In this document: positions 11,296-19,110 of the stretch, piece by piece | Numbering within the stretch: the stretch's first letter is position 1 | Layout: every line of letters starts with the position of its first letter | Assembly: GCF_013426735.1 (NCBI RefSeq) | Contig: NZ_AP023272.1 | Span: 2,152,501 to 2,216,500 of the forward strand | Length of the DNA stretch: 64,000 nucleotides | DNA from: Agrobacterium vitis | GTDB lineage: Bacteria; Pseudomonadota; Alphaproteobacteria; Rhizobiales; Rhizobiaceae | Direction of reading: 5' to 3' | Notes under the pieces: generated by a model | The model's input: the letters and a program-made list of their open reading frames with translations, nothing else | What the model was told of the DNA's origin: nothing | Databases searched by the model: none | Translations under genes and position numbers: made by a program

Positions 11296-11733
11296 GTTTC
11301 CCAACCTTTTTTCTGTTTGTCTTCCCTCCGGCGCGTGACACGGCTCTTGCCCCTCTCCATGCACCGGTGCCCGGGTTGTGACCCTAGCAAGCCCATCACA
11401 TTCATAAATGGGTTCATGGTCAAGTGTTGATGGGTGGAAAATGCGTCGAAAAGTGGCAATTCCATTTTTTTGCTCATAAAATAGGCCCACAACACAGGAA
11501 AGCCGCAGTTGATGATGAAAATTTAGTCTGAATGGCGCCGTTGAATTTCATTGTCCCGGTGACGCGGGAAGGCTTGACCATGCTTGGCTGGCCTGTTCAA
11601 AAAAAGAAGTGGAGACGCGGCGGGGATAAACCGATAACGAGGTGGATTGCGCCGCTATTTTCGATAGTCATAACTCTTGGCAAATTGCTCGATCGGGCAG
11701 GTGGCCAGCACGTGAAAAAGGCAGTTATAGCGG
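11296..11733. other. Divergent promoter region between aapJ and metC
   Basis: 438 bases with no supported gene. It must hold the promoters of both transcripts. I searched for a sigma-54 site toward aapJ and found only TGTGAT-N4-TTGCT, which lacks the essential GG, so I do not call one. Confidence 0.5.
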
Positions 11734-12924
11734 ATGTCCGACAAAGAAGACTGGTTGACGAGCGCTGGCACCAATACGAAATTGTGCCACATCGGCCATG
11801 ATCCCTCGAGCTACCATGGTTTTGTCAATCCGCCGATCGTCAAGGCATCGACGGTGTTGTTTCCGACTGCGGAAAGCATGGAAACACGGACGCAGAAATA
11901 TACCTATGGCACCCGCGGCACACCGACAACGGACGCGCTCTGCGATGCGATCGACGTGCTGGAAGGGGCGGCTGGAACGATTATACTGCCCTCCGGCCTC
12001 GCTGCGATTACCGTCCCTTTCCTGGCTTTTCTGTCGCCGGGCGATCATGCGCTGATCGTTGATTCGGTTTATGATCCGGCCCGACATTTCTGCGATACGA
12101 TGTTGACGCGGATGGGTGTGGAGGTCGAATATTACGACCCCGCCATCGGTGCGGGACTAGCATCGCTGATGCGTGCCAATACAAAGCTGGTTCACGCCGA
12201 GGCTCCCGGCAGTAACACATTCGAAATGCAGGATATTCGCCTTCTGGCTGACATTGCTCATAGCCATGGTGCCGTGGTCAGCATGGACAATACCTGGGCA
12301 ACGCCGCTCTATTTCCGTCCGCTGGATTTCGGTGTCGATATCTCCATGCAAGCGGCGACCAAATATCCGGCGGGCCATTCCGACATCCTGATGGGGACGG
12401 TTTCGGCCAATGCGGCCTGCTGGCCGCGGCTCAAGGCTGCCAATGGTGCCATGGGCCTCTGCGGTTCGGCAGAGGATAGCTATATGGTTCTGCGTGGTCT
12501 TAGAACCATGGCGGTCAGGCTTGCTCATCACGATCGCAGTGCTCGTGCCGTGGCCGAATGGCTGGAGACGAGGGATGACGTTGCGCGGGTCTTGCATCCG
12601 GCCCTGCCCAGTTTTCCCGGTCATGACATCTGGAAACGCGATTTTAAAGGCGCTTCGGGGATATTTTCCTTTGTGCTGGCGGAAAGCGATCCGGCGCAGT
12701 TCAAGCGAAAGGCGCATGCCTTTCTCGATGCCTTGCAGATTTTCGGCCTTGGATGGTCCTGGGGTGGTTACGAAAGCCTGGCGGTACTGGCCAATGTCGG
12801 CGACCGTGTTGTCACAAAACCGCCAACCGACGGGCCTTTGATTCGTCTTCAGATCGGACTTGAAGATGTTGCCGACCTTCAAGCGGATCTGGAGAGAGGA
12901 TTCGCAGCGGCAGCTACTGCCTGA
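11734..12924 (+). CDS. metC: Cystathionine beta-lyase
   Basis: 396-residue PLP enzyme of the Cys/Met-metabolism family, cleaving cystathionine to homocysteine, pyruvate and ammonia in methionine synthesis. The PLP lysine is K210 in QAATKYPAGHSD; YGTRGTPTTDAL, GSNTFEMQD and SMDNTWATPLY are the family's substrate and cofactor motifs. Typical length. In R. leguminosarum metC lies divergent to aapJ in the same way. Cystathionine gamma-lyase or related activities cannot be excluded from sequence, but the MetC-type IWKRDFKGASGIFSF motif favours the beta-lyase. Confidence 0.92.
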   Translation: MSDKEDWLTSAGTNTKLCHIGHDPSSYHGFVNPPIVKASTVLFPTAESMETRTQKYTYGTRGTPTTDALCDAIDVLEGAAGTIILPSGLAAITVPFLAFLSPGDHALIVDSVYDPARHFCDTMLTRMGVEVEYYDPAIGAGLASLMRANTKLVHAEAPGSNTFEMQDIRLLADIAHSHGAVVSMDNTWATPLYFRPLDFGVDISMQAATKYPAGHSDILMGTVSANAACWPRLKAANGAMGLCGSAEDSYMVLRGLRTMAVRLAHHDRSARAVAEWLETRDDVARVLHPALPSFPGHDIWKRDFKGASGIFSFVLAESDPAQFKRKAHAFLDALQIFGLGWSWGGYESLAVLANVGDRVVTKPPTDGPLIRLQIGLEDVADLQADLERGFAAAATA

Positions 12925-12948
12925 TCCGAAATCGATTCCGGGTCAAAG

Positions 12949-14145
12949 TTATCGGAACGTCTCTGGCCTACCGGACCTGGAAAAAGGCCGGTAGCCGTAG
13001 AGCCAGTCGAGATCGCGGGCGAAGCTATCGGAAGACCGCAAGGACAAGAGGACGTCGCGCCCGATTTGCAGCGGCCCCTTGGCGTGATAGGCGAATTTGT
13101 TGATTGCCCCGCGTTTGCGCACGGCGCTGACCCGTTTTTGCCGACTTGCCTCATAAGCTGCGAGCGCCTGGGGGATGGACCGGCTGGAGACGAGATCGGC
13201 CAGTTCGAAAGCGTCTTCAATGGCCATGGCGGCACCCTGGGCCGAGAAGGGGAGCATGGCGTGGGCCGCATCACCGATCAGCACCAGATCTTTGTCGTTG
13301 TGCCAACGGCCATTTCCAGCCTGAAACAGTGGCCAGAAGGTCATGTTACCCTTGGCATTCGCCAGCATGGTGCAGATCTCGCTATTCCACCCTTTGAAGG
13401 CCCGCTCCAGCAGCAGTGCTTGGGATTCTTGCGTTTGTGCCGCCCATCCTTCGCCGGGATCGACGCCCGCGCCGATGGCCACGATGTTGATACTGTCGGT
13501 ATCGCGCAAGGGGTAGGTGACCATATGGGCATTCGGTCCCAGAAAAGCCGTTACGGACTGGCGGTCGAGAAAGGCAGGCGCTTCAGCCTGAGGCAGAGCG
13601 ACGCGCCAGGCAATGCTGCCGCTGAAGGACACATCGGGGCCTCCGGCGACGAAATTGCGTAGCCGCGACCAGACACCATCGGCAGCGATCAGCAGGTCGG
13701 GACGTTCGCCGGTCTGCGGATCGCGCAGGATTTGGGCATCGGGGCTTTCAACCCTCTGGTCCAATGTCAGGGAGCAAAGCGGATTTTGCGCCACGGCCTC
13801 AAGAAGAGCCTGTTGCAGCGTTGCGCGATGCAACACGCCGTAAGGCGCCTGCCAACGGGATTTCGCGTGGGCGCCAACTGGTACGTTGCACAGGCGTTTC
13901 AAGCTGATGCCGGAGGCAAGCGCGACCACATCCGGCTCATGCCAGCGCGTGCGCAGGTTTTCGAGAACACCGAGTTCGTCGAGAATCCAGGTGACGTTTG
14001 GCGTCAGTTGCAGGCCGGCGCCGACCTCAAGCAATTGCGGGCTTTTCTCAAAAATCCGGCTCGCAATGCCCTGTCGGGCAAAGCAAAGGGAAGCGACGAG
14101 ACCGGCTATGCCGCCGCCGACAATTGCCACGGTTTTCGTGGACAT
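12949..14145 (-). CDS. FAD-dependent monooxygenase (salicylate hydroxylase-like)
   Basis: 398-residue class A flavoprotein hydroxylase. The dinucleotide-binding GGGIAGLVASLCFARQG is at residues 10-26; the second FAD motif LIGDAAHAMLPFSAQGAAM is near 285-303; a DG motif is present as LLIAADGVWS. The substrate is not identifiable: the family includes aromatic-ring hydroxylases and ubiquinone-type enzymes. It is convergent with metC and followed upstream on the same strand by the small zinc-finger gene, 38 bases away, so the two may be co-transcribed. Confidence 0.85.
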   Translation of the reverse strand: MSTKTVAIVGGGIAGLVASLCFARQGIASRIFEKSPQLLEVGAGLQLTPNVTWILDELGVLENLRTRWHEPDVVALASGISLKRLCNVPVGAHAKSRWQAPYGVLHRATLQQALLEAVAQNPLCSLTLDQRVESPDAQILRDPQTGERPDLLIAADGVWSRLRNFVAGGPDVSFSGSIAWRVALPQAEAPAFLDRQSVTAFLGPNAHMVTYPLRDTDSINIVAIGAGVDPGEGWAAQTQESQALLLERAFKGWNSEICTMLANAKGNMTFWPLFQAGNGRWHNDKDLVLIGDAAHAMLPFSAQGAAMAIEDAFELADLVSSRSIPQALAAYEASRQKRVSAVRKRGAINKFAYHAKGPLQIGRDVLLSLRSSDSFARDLDWLYGYRPFSRSGRPETFR

Positions 14146-14183
14146 GGTGATAATCCGATCGCTGGCGCGTCGCTGAGCGCCGC

Positions 14184-14429
14184 TCAGGCCGCCTTGACGT
14201 GAAAGACGCAGCCTGCGGGGTTGGTCTCAGTTGCCTTCAGGCTGCTGTTATAACGATAAAGCGTTGAGCAGTAGGGGCAGACCTTCTCGGTGTCATGGCC
14301 AAGATCGATGAAGATATGGGGATGATCGAAAGGAACGGACGCGCCGGTGCACATGAATTCCTTGACGCCGATTTCGACAAGCCGATGTCCGCCGTCGTTC
14401 TGGAAATGAGGAATGGAATGACCGGCCAT
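14184..14429 (-). CDS. Small zinc-finger protein, NDUFS6-like (zf-CHCC)
   Basis: 81-residue protein MAGHSIPHFQNDGGHRLVEI with ligands C-x9-H...C-x2-C: CTGASVPFDHPH followed by DTEKVCPYCSTLYRY. This is the zinc-binding pattern of the mitochondrial complex I accessory subunit NDUFS6, and alphaproteobacteria have a free-standing homologue. It may help assemble or stabilise NADH dehydrogenase; that role is inferred from the family. ATG 14429 is chosen because GGAG precedes it; upstream in-frame codons add no conserved residues. Confidence 0.8.
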   Translation of the reverse strand: MAGHSIPHFQNDGGHRLVEIGVKEFMCTGASVPFDHPHIFIDLGHDTEKVCPYCSTLYRYNSSLKATETNPAGCVFHVKAA

Positions 14430-14755
14430 GTCTATGCTCCGAATGCCTTGTTGCCCAGCTTCCAAGGCCTGTAAGGTCCGGAAACTCAACTGAAGATGAA
14501 ACGTTTATGGCGCGTTATCCGCATTTCTGCCGTCGCCATGCACCGCGATTGGGTTGGGACGGACATTAGCCGCCTTTTTTTGAAATGGGTAGAGCCAATG
14601 CAGGGCGCTGCTGATTGTTTTTACAGAATTGGCGGGGCTTTTGTTGGGGGCATGGGAAGATTAAAGTCTTGAACCTTGCAGGGGTTACGACTTATTCATC
14701 AGGGTCTATGGACCGCAGCCCTTGCCTTGATCGACTATCAACTGGACCGATTGTG

Positions 14756-15541
14756 ATGAATTTGAACGCTCCCGCTTTTTCCCGCTTTCGCCATGACGGT
14801 CTGGAGATCGCCTATTTCGATGAGGGCGATCCGTCTGGCCCGGCAGTTCTGCTGATCCACGGGTTTGCCTCCAGCGCCCTGGTCAATTGGGTGCATCCTG
14901 GCTGGTTGAAAACGCTGGGCGATGCCGGTTACCGGGTCATTGCACTTGATAATCGTGGCCACGGTCAGAGCGACAAGCCGCATGAAGCGGAAGTCTATCA
15001 CCCTGAAAACATGGCAGCGGATGCCGCAGCCTTGCTCGATCATCTTGGTGTGGCTGAAGCACATGTCATGGGATATTCGATGGGCGCGCGGATTTCGGCT
15101 TTTATGGCGCTGGATTTTCCGCAGCGGGTCCGCTCGCTGGTGTTTGGCGGGCTTGGCATCGGCATATCCACCGGGGTCGGCGACTGGGATCCGATTGCCG
15201 ATGCGCTGCTGGCGCCTTCGCTTGATGATGTGACCCATGAGCGCGGACGGATGTTTCGCGCCTTTGCCGAGCAGACCCGCAGCGACAGGCTGGCGCTTGC
15301 CGCCTGTATTTCCACGTCGCGCGATCTGGTGTCCGCAGCCGAGCTTGCCACAATCACCATGCCTGTCCTGATCGGCGTCGGCACAGTGGATGATATTGCC
15401 GGATCACCCCAGGAATTGGCGGCGCTGATGCCCAATGCCCGCGCACTCGATATTCCCAAGCGCGACCATATGCTGGCGGTTGGTGACAGGGTGTTTAAAC
15501 AGGCCGTCCTAGAATTCTACGCCGAGCTGGATGGAAGATAA
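14756..15541 (+). CDS. Alpha/beta hydrolase
   Basis: 261-residue alpha/beta-fold hydrolase. The oxyanion HGFASSALVNW is near residue 38, the nucleophile elbow GYSMGAR near residue 108, and the catalytic His lies in RDHMLAVGD near the end. The acid is probably Asp in GTVDDIAGS. The substrate is unknown. ATG 14756 is chosen (MNLNAPAFSRFRHDG); the open frame 47 codons further upstream has no family similarity. It is convergent with the crotonase-family gene, with only six bases between the stops. Confidence 0.85.
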   Translation: MNLNAPAFSRFRHDGLEIAYFDEGDPSGPAVLLIHGFASSALVNWVHPGWLKTLGDAGYRVIALDNRGHGQSDKPHEAEVYHPENMAADAAALLDHLGVAEAHVMGYSMGARISAFMALDFPQRVRSLVFGGLGIGISTGVGDWDPIADALLAPSLDDVTHERGRMFRAFAEQTRSDRLALAACISTSRDLVSAAELATITMPVLIGVGTVDDIAGSPQELAALMPNARALDIPKRDHMLAVGDRVFKQAVLEFYAELDGR

Positions 15542-15547
15542 AGGTTT

Positions 15548-16351
15548 TCACTCTCCGGTAAAGATCGGTTGGCGTTTTTCGCGAAAGGCCGTGCGGCCTT
15601 CGCGATAGTCGGCGCTTTCGAACGTGGTTGAGCCGAGAACAGCGGCCTCGCTCAGCAGGCTGTCGTCCTGGCTTTCTGTTGCCCGCAGCGCCAGCTTGGC
15701 AGCGTGGATAGACAGCGGCGCATTGGCAGCGATGGTTTCTGCTAGCGAAAAGGCAGCACCATCAAGTGCTTGGGGGGCGACGAGATCGCCCAGAAAGCCG
15801 CAGGTCAACAGAGCGGCGGCAGGGAATGCCTGGCTAGTAAACAGCGCCCGTCGGGCGATCTGGCTGCCCAGCGTTCTGCTGAGATCGGCTACGGCATCTG
15901 CGGGATAGGCCAGGCCAAGCCGGGCCGCAGGTATGGCGAAGATTGCGGTGTCGTCGGCGATCCTGAGATCGGCAGCGGCGGCAAGCCCGAAGGCTCCACC
16001 ATAGCAAACCCCGCGCAGCGAAGCGATGACAGGCACCCGCGCTTCCCGAATGGCCGAGAAAGCCGCACTATTGTCTGCCTCGTAAATCCGGGCCTGACGG
16101 CTGTCATTGCGCACGGCGTCGAATTCGGAAATGTCGGCACCGGCGCTGAAATCCGTCTGGCCGCCGCCTGTCATGACGATGCAGTGAACCCCGGCCTCGG
16201 CAATCAGCCAGTCCAGTGCCGGTGGAATGGCGCGCCACATGGCTTGGGTAATCGCATTCTTGCGTGTCGGATTGTCGATAATCAGCGCGCCAATGCCATT
16301 TTGTCCGGCCACTCGAATGCCGTTATCCGCAAAGGTCCGCGCTTTTTTCAT
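15548..16351 (-). CDS. Enoyl-CoA hydratase/isomerase (crotonase) family protein
   Basis: 267-residue crotonase-fold protein. The CoA and oxyanion-hole segments are present: FSAGADISEF near residues 70-79 and GVCYGGAFGLAAAADLRI near 115. Against mitochondrial enoyl-CoA hydratase, the two catalytic glutamates appear replaced: Gly where GGGCELA has Glu, and Ala in IPAARLGL where QPEILLG has Glu. So hydration of enoyl-CoA is doubtful; an isomerase, hydrolase or decarboxylase-like role is possible. Divergent from cysE. Confidence 0.8.
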   Translation of the reverse strand: MKKARTFADNGIRVAGQNGIGALIIDNPTRKNAITQAMWRAIPPALDWLIAEAGVHCIVMTGGGQTDFSAGADISEFDAVRNDSRQARIYEADNSAAFSAIREARVPVIASLRGVCYGGAFGLAAAADLRIADDTAIFAIPAARLGLAYPADAVADLSRTLGSQIARRALFTSQAFPAAALLTCGFLGDLVAPQALDGAAFSLAETIAANAPLSIHAAKLALRATESQDDSLLSEAAVLGSTTFESADYREGRTAFREKRQPIFTGE

Positions 16352-16423
16352 CTCATGCCCCCATCTGGTCTGATCGAGAGATCATCTATATAATGGAGGA
16401 TGAACGCCAATGAGGAGATTGCA

Positions 16424-17248
16424 ATGGCTGTCATGCACGATCTTGCTATGCGCGAGATGATCAAGCCTATGGACCCGATCTGGGACAGCATGCGCCAGGA
16501 GGCGCGCAGCGCCGCCGAGCATGATCCGCTTCTGGCGGCCTTCCTCTATTCCACCGTGCTGAACCACCGTTCGCTGGAGGACAGCGTCATCTACCGGATC
16601 TGTGAACGGCTTGATCATGCCGACCTGCAATCCAGTCTTTTGCGCCAGACCTTCGAGGAAATGCTGAGCGATTGGCCGGAATGGGGTACGGTGTTGCGCG
16701 TCGATATTCAGGCCTATTATGATCGAGACCCTGCCTGCCTGCGCTTTATCGAGCCCGTGCTGTATTTCAAAGGGTTTCACGCGATCCAGACCCATCGGCT
16801 GGCAAACTGGCTTTGGAACAAGGGCAGGCGCGATTTTGCCCTCTATTTGCAAAGCCGGTCCTCCAGTGTCTTTCAGACGGATATCAATCCGGCGGCGCAC
16901 ATCGGCAAGGGGATCTTTTTGGATCACGCAACAGGTCTGGTGGTCGGCGAGACAGCACGGATCGGCGATAATGTTTCTATATTGCACGGAGTGACCCTGG
17001 GCGGAACCGGCAAGGAAGGGGCAGATCGCCATCCCAAGATTGGCAATGGTGTTCTGATCGGCGCGGGCGCCAAGGTGCTGGGCAATATCGAGATCGGCTG
17101 CTGCTCACGCGTGGCCGCAGGTTCTGTGGTGCTGAAGCCCGTACCGGCTGGCAAGACCGTGGCTGGTGTGCCGGCCAGGGTGGTGGGCGAGGCGGGCTGT
17201 GCTGAACCGGCCCGCTCAATGAATCAGGTGGTGTCCGAGGAAGGCTGA
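16424..17248 (+). CDS. cysE: Serine O-acetyltransferase
   Basis: 274-residue CysE, making O-acetylserine for cysteine synthesis. The N-terminal alpha-helical domain (MKPMDPIWDSMRQEAR style) precedes a left-handed beta-helix of hexapeptide repeats; IGKGIFLDHATGLVVGETA and LHGVTLGGTGKEGADRHP are the active-site motifs with the catalytic Asp-His. ATG 16424 has GAGGAG six bases upstream. The earlier in-frame ATG at 16400 abuts its only GGAGG and is less likely. CysE activity is normally feedback-inhibited by cysteine through its C-terminal tail. Confidence 0.93.
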   Translation: MAVMHDLAMREMIKPMDPIWDSMRQEARSAAEHDPLLAAFLYSTVLNHRSLEDSVIYRICERLDHADLQSSLLRQTFEEMLSDWPEWGTVLRVDIQAYYDRDPACLRFIEPVLYFKGFHAIQTHRLANWLWNKGRRDFALYLQSRSSSVFQTDINPAAHIGKGIFLDHATGLVVGETARIGDNVSILHGVTLGGTGKEGADRHPKIGNGVLIGAGAKVLGNIEIGCCSRVAAGSVVLKPVPAGKTVAGVPARVVGEAGCAEPARSMNQVVSEEG

Positions 17249-17593
17249 TGTCATGCGGCGTCCCAACACGGTCGCAACCGTCAATCGTTTTCTAGACGAG
17301 GTGCCTGGGCTCCGAACCAGACGACATCCGGGGCCGCTCCGGTTGGCTTTCACGATTTGACCAGTTGGATGATTTTTTAGTGAACCGATTCCGCTTCCAG
17401 CAATTATCCCTTAAAAGCAGAGGCGGATCGATATTCGCGGCTTTACACAGCTGTTTGGCCCATGCGACAAGCAGGCCGCCGAAGCATGGTTCGTGCGGTT
17501 TGTCAGTCACTGCCATGCTGGAATTTTGAGAGCGCTGCGGCATCATGGCCGGATCGAAGGTTCGTGCTGCGCAGACAATCCATGGAGATTTTT
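17249..17593. other. Intergenic region cysE to the DUF3126 gene
   Basis: 345 bases. Only a 34-codon plus-strand frame and unconvincing overlapping frames are present; none has recognisable features. Presumably it includes the cysE terminator and the promoter of the next gene, but I see no clear hairpin with a U-run. Confidence 0.4.
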
Positions 17594-17797
17594 GTGAAAG
17601 CAGACGAAATCAAGAAGCTTGACGCTTATTTCAAGCGGACTTTCAACCCGACGATGGCTGTAAAGGCGCGCCCGCGCAAGGATGACTCGGCAGAAGTGTA
17701 TGTGGGCGAAGAGTTTCTCGGTGTTGTCTTCAAGGATGACGAGGACGGCGATCTGTCCTACAATTTCTCGATGGCCATTCTGGATGTCGATCTTTGA
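17594..17797 (+). CDS. DUF3126 family protein
   Basis: 67-residue protein (VKADEIKKLDAYFKRTFNP... ending AILDVDL), a short family conserved in Rhizobiales with no known function. The predicted fold has a basic N-terminal half (KARPRKDD) and an acidic patch (FKDDEDGD). A GTG start at 17594 is preferred to the ATG at 17582: GGAG (17584-17587) overlaps that ATG and sits six bases before GTG. A strong terminator follows, so it is a single-gene unit. Confidence 0.8.
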   Translation: MKADEIKKLDAYFKRTFNPTMAVKARPRKDDSAEVYVGEEFLGVVFKDDEDGDLSYNFSMAILDVDL

Positions 17798-17846
17798 TCC
17801 TAGGTTGCATTCATAAGGGATGCATTTATTGATATTTGATAATGAA

Positions 17847-17876
17847 GGGCGACCGCGTATGGGGTCGCCCTTTTTT
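17847..17876 (+). terminator. Rho-independent terminator after the DUF3126 gene
   Basis: GGGCGACC (17847-17854) pairs with GGTCGCCC (17863-17870), followed directly by TTTTTT. Confidence 0.9.
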
Positions 17877-17925
17877 GTTATTGATAAAATACAACTTTTT
17901 GGCGATGACGCACTGCACAAATTGA

Positions 17926-17955
17926 CTTGACCAATTTTAGCAATCTGTCCTATGG
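17926..17955 (+). promoter_or_regulatory. Probable sigma-70 promoter of the phasin gene
   Basis: CTTGAC (17926-17931), an 18-base spacer and CTATGG (17950-17955) match the rhizobial housekeeping consensus CTTGAC-N17-CTATAT closely. It lies 33 bases before the phasin start. Confidence 0.5.
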
Positions 17956-17987
17956 TTTGGGACAGCAGAGGAAAAAGGAGTGCTGTT

Positions 17988-18341
17988 ATGTTGAATTTCG
18001 AAGACGTGAACAAAAAGAGCAAAGAAGCCGTCGATACGATGGTGAAGAATTATTCCGAGGTTGCCAAGGGCATGCAGTCGATCGCCGCTGAAGCCCAGGA
18101 TTACTCGAAAAAGTCCTTCCAGGATCTGGCCGGTTTCATGGAGCAGCTGACCGCTGCCCGCAGCATCGAAACCGTTTTCGAGTTGCAGACGAAATATGCG
18201 AAGAGCTCCTACGAAACCTTCGTGTCGGAAGCCACCAAGATCACCGAAATGTATGCTGATCTGGCCAAGACCGCATATAAGCCTTATGAGGCTCCGATTG
18301 CCAAGGCTTCGAAAGCGGCGTCCGCCGCGACGGCTGCCTGA
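17988..18341 (+). CDS. Phasin family protein
   Basis: 117-residue amphipathic helical protein with the phasin pattern: a long helix (NKKSKEAVDTMVKNYSEVAK), a central FQDLAGFMEQLTAARSIETVF and a heptad-rich C-terminal part ending AKASKAASAATAA. Phasins coat polyhydroxybutyrate granules and some act as general chaperones; no PHB synthase is nearby. The ATG at 17988 has AAGGAG eight bases upstream; the longer frame starts with a poorly placed codon inside the promoter. Followed by a perfect 12-bp terminator stem. Confidence 0.88.
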   Translation: MLNFEDVNKKSKEAVDTMVKNYSEVAKGMQSIAAEAQDYSKKSFQDLAGFMEQLTAARSIETVFELQTKYAKSSYETFVSEATKITEMYADLAKTAYKPYEAPIAKASKAASAATAA

Positions 18342-18364
18342 TCATTTTTTATTGATGTCGCTGC

Positions 18365-18394
18365 AAACGGCCGTCCTGTGGGACGGCCGTTTTT
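18365..18394 (+). terminator. Rho-independent terminator after the phasin gene
   Basis: AAACGGCCGTCC (18365-18376) and GGACGGCCGTTT (18381-18392) form a perfect 12-bp stem with a TGTG loop, continuing into TT. Confidence 0.88.
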
Positions 18395-18746
18395 CGTTGG
18401 TACTTCCCAAGCAGCCCAGGTTTGGCAGCGCATGTCCATGCTCAGTCTTGTGGTCAGCCTGGGGCATTGCTGGGGAGACAATATGATGATCTGGTGGTAA
18501 TCTCAGCTGGAATTGAACGTGCTGCGATTGCTGGTCTGGAAAACGCGGGTAAGGCACTTATCTTTAGGCCTGTTGCGTCGGTATCGGGACTTGTCCGGGG
18601 TGCCTTTTTGAGGCCGGACACGCAATTCTCTTTGCAGTGCGTATCTATGGGCTTAAAATCGATGAGAAATGGACTACCTTAATGAATCTGTGAGGTCTGG
18701 CGGGATTCGCCTTTTGCGATGAAGCGGCCGGAACTCGGGAGAATGG
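18395..18746. other. Intergenic region upstream of clpS
   Basis: About 350 bases with no supported gene. It should contain the clpS-clpA promoter. No repeat or strong hairpin is obvious. Confidence 0.4.
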
Positions 18747-19100
18747 ATGGAAATGATCGCGCAACCGATCGTCATGCAAGCGCAGGGTAACAACGACGGA
18801 CCAAACAGGGGCACGTCGGTTATCACGCGCACGAAGCCGAAAACCAAGAAGCCCAATTTATATCGCGTTCTGCTGCTAAATGATGACTATACGCCGATGG
18901 AGTTCGTCATCCATATTCTGGAGCGTTTCTTCCAAAAGGACAGGGAAGCGGCAACCCTCGTCATGCTGCACGTACACAACCACGGGGTAGGGGAATGCGG
19001 CGTCTTCACCTATGAAGTCGCCGAAACCAAGGTAAGCCAAGTTATGGACTTCGCGCGGCAGCACGAGCATCCGCTGCAATGCGTCATGGAAAAGAAATGA
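18747..19100 (+). CDS. clpS: ATP-dependent Clp protease adaptor ClpS
   Basis: 117-residue N-recognin adaptor delivering N-degron substrates to ClpAP. The core [21 protein letters not shown] contains the residues that bind the substrate N-terminal amino acid, and [19 protein letters not shown] is the conserved C-terminal half. The N-terminal ~35 residues are disordered and enter the ClpA pore. ATG 18747 has GGGAG upstream; a second ATG two codons later (18753) is the start used in some rhizobial annotations. It is followed after ten bases by clpA, the usual adaptor-unfoldase operon. Confidence 0.95.
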   Translation: MEMIAQPIVMQAQGNNDGPNRGTSVITRTKPKTKKPNLYRVLLLNDDYTPMEFVIHILERFFQKDREAATLVMLHVHNHGVGECGVFTYEVAETKVSQVMDFARQHEHPLQCVMEKK

Positions 19101-19110
19101 GGATCTGACC

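Noticed and set aside
11380..11400. Possible sigma-54 site upstream of aapJ
   Set aside because: TGTGAT-N4-TTGCT lacks the GG of the -24 element, so it fails the key requirement.
16400..16423. Earlier ATG for cysE
   Set aside because: Its only Shine-Dalgarno-like GGAGG touches the ATG, whereas 16424 has GAGGAG at six bases.
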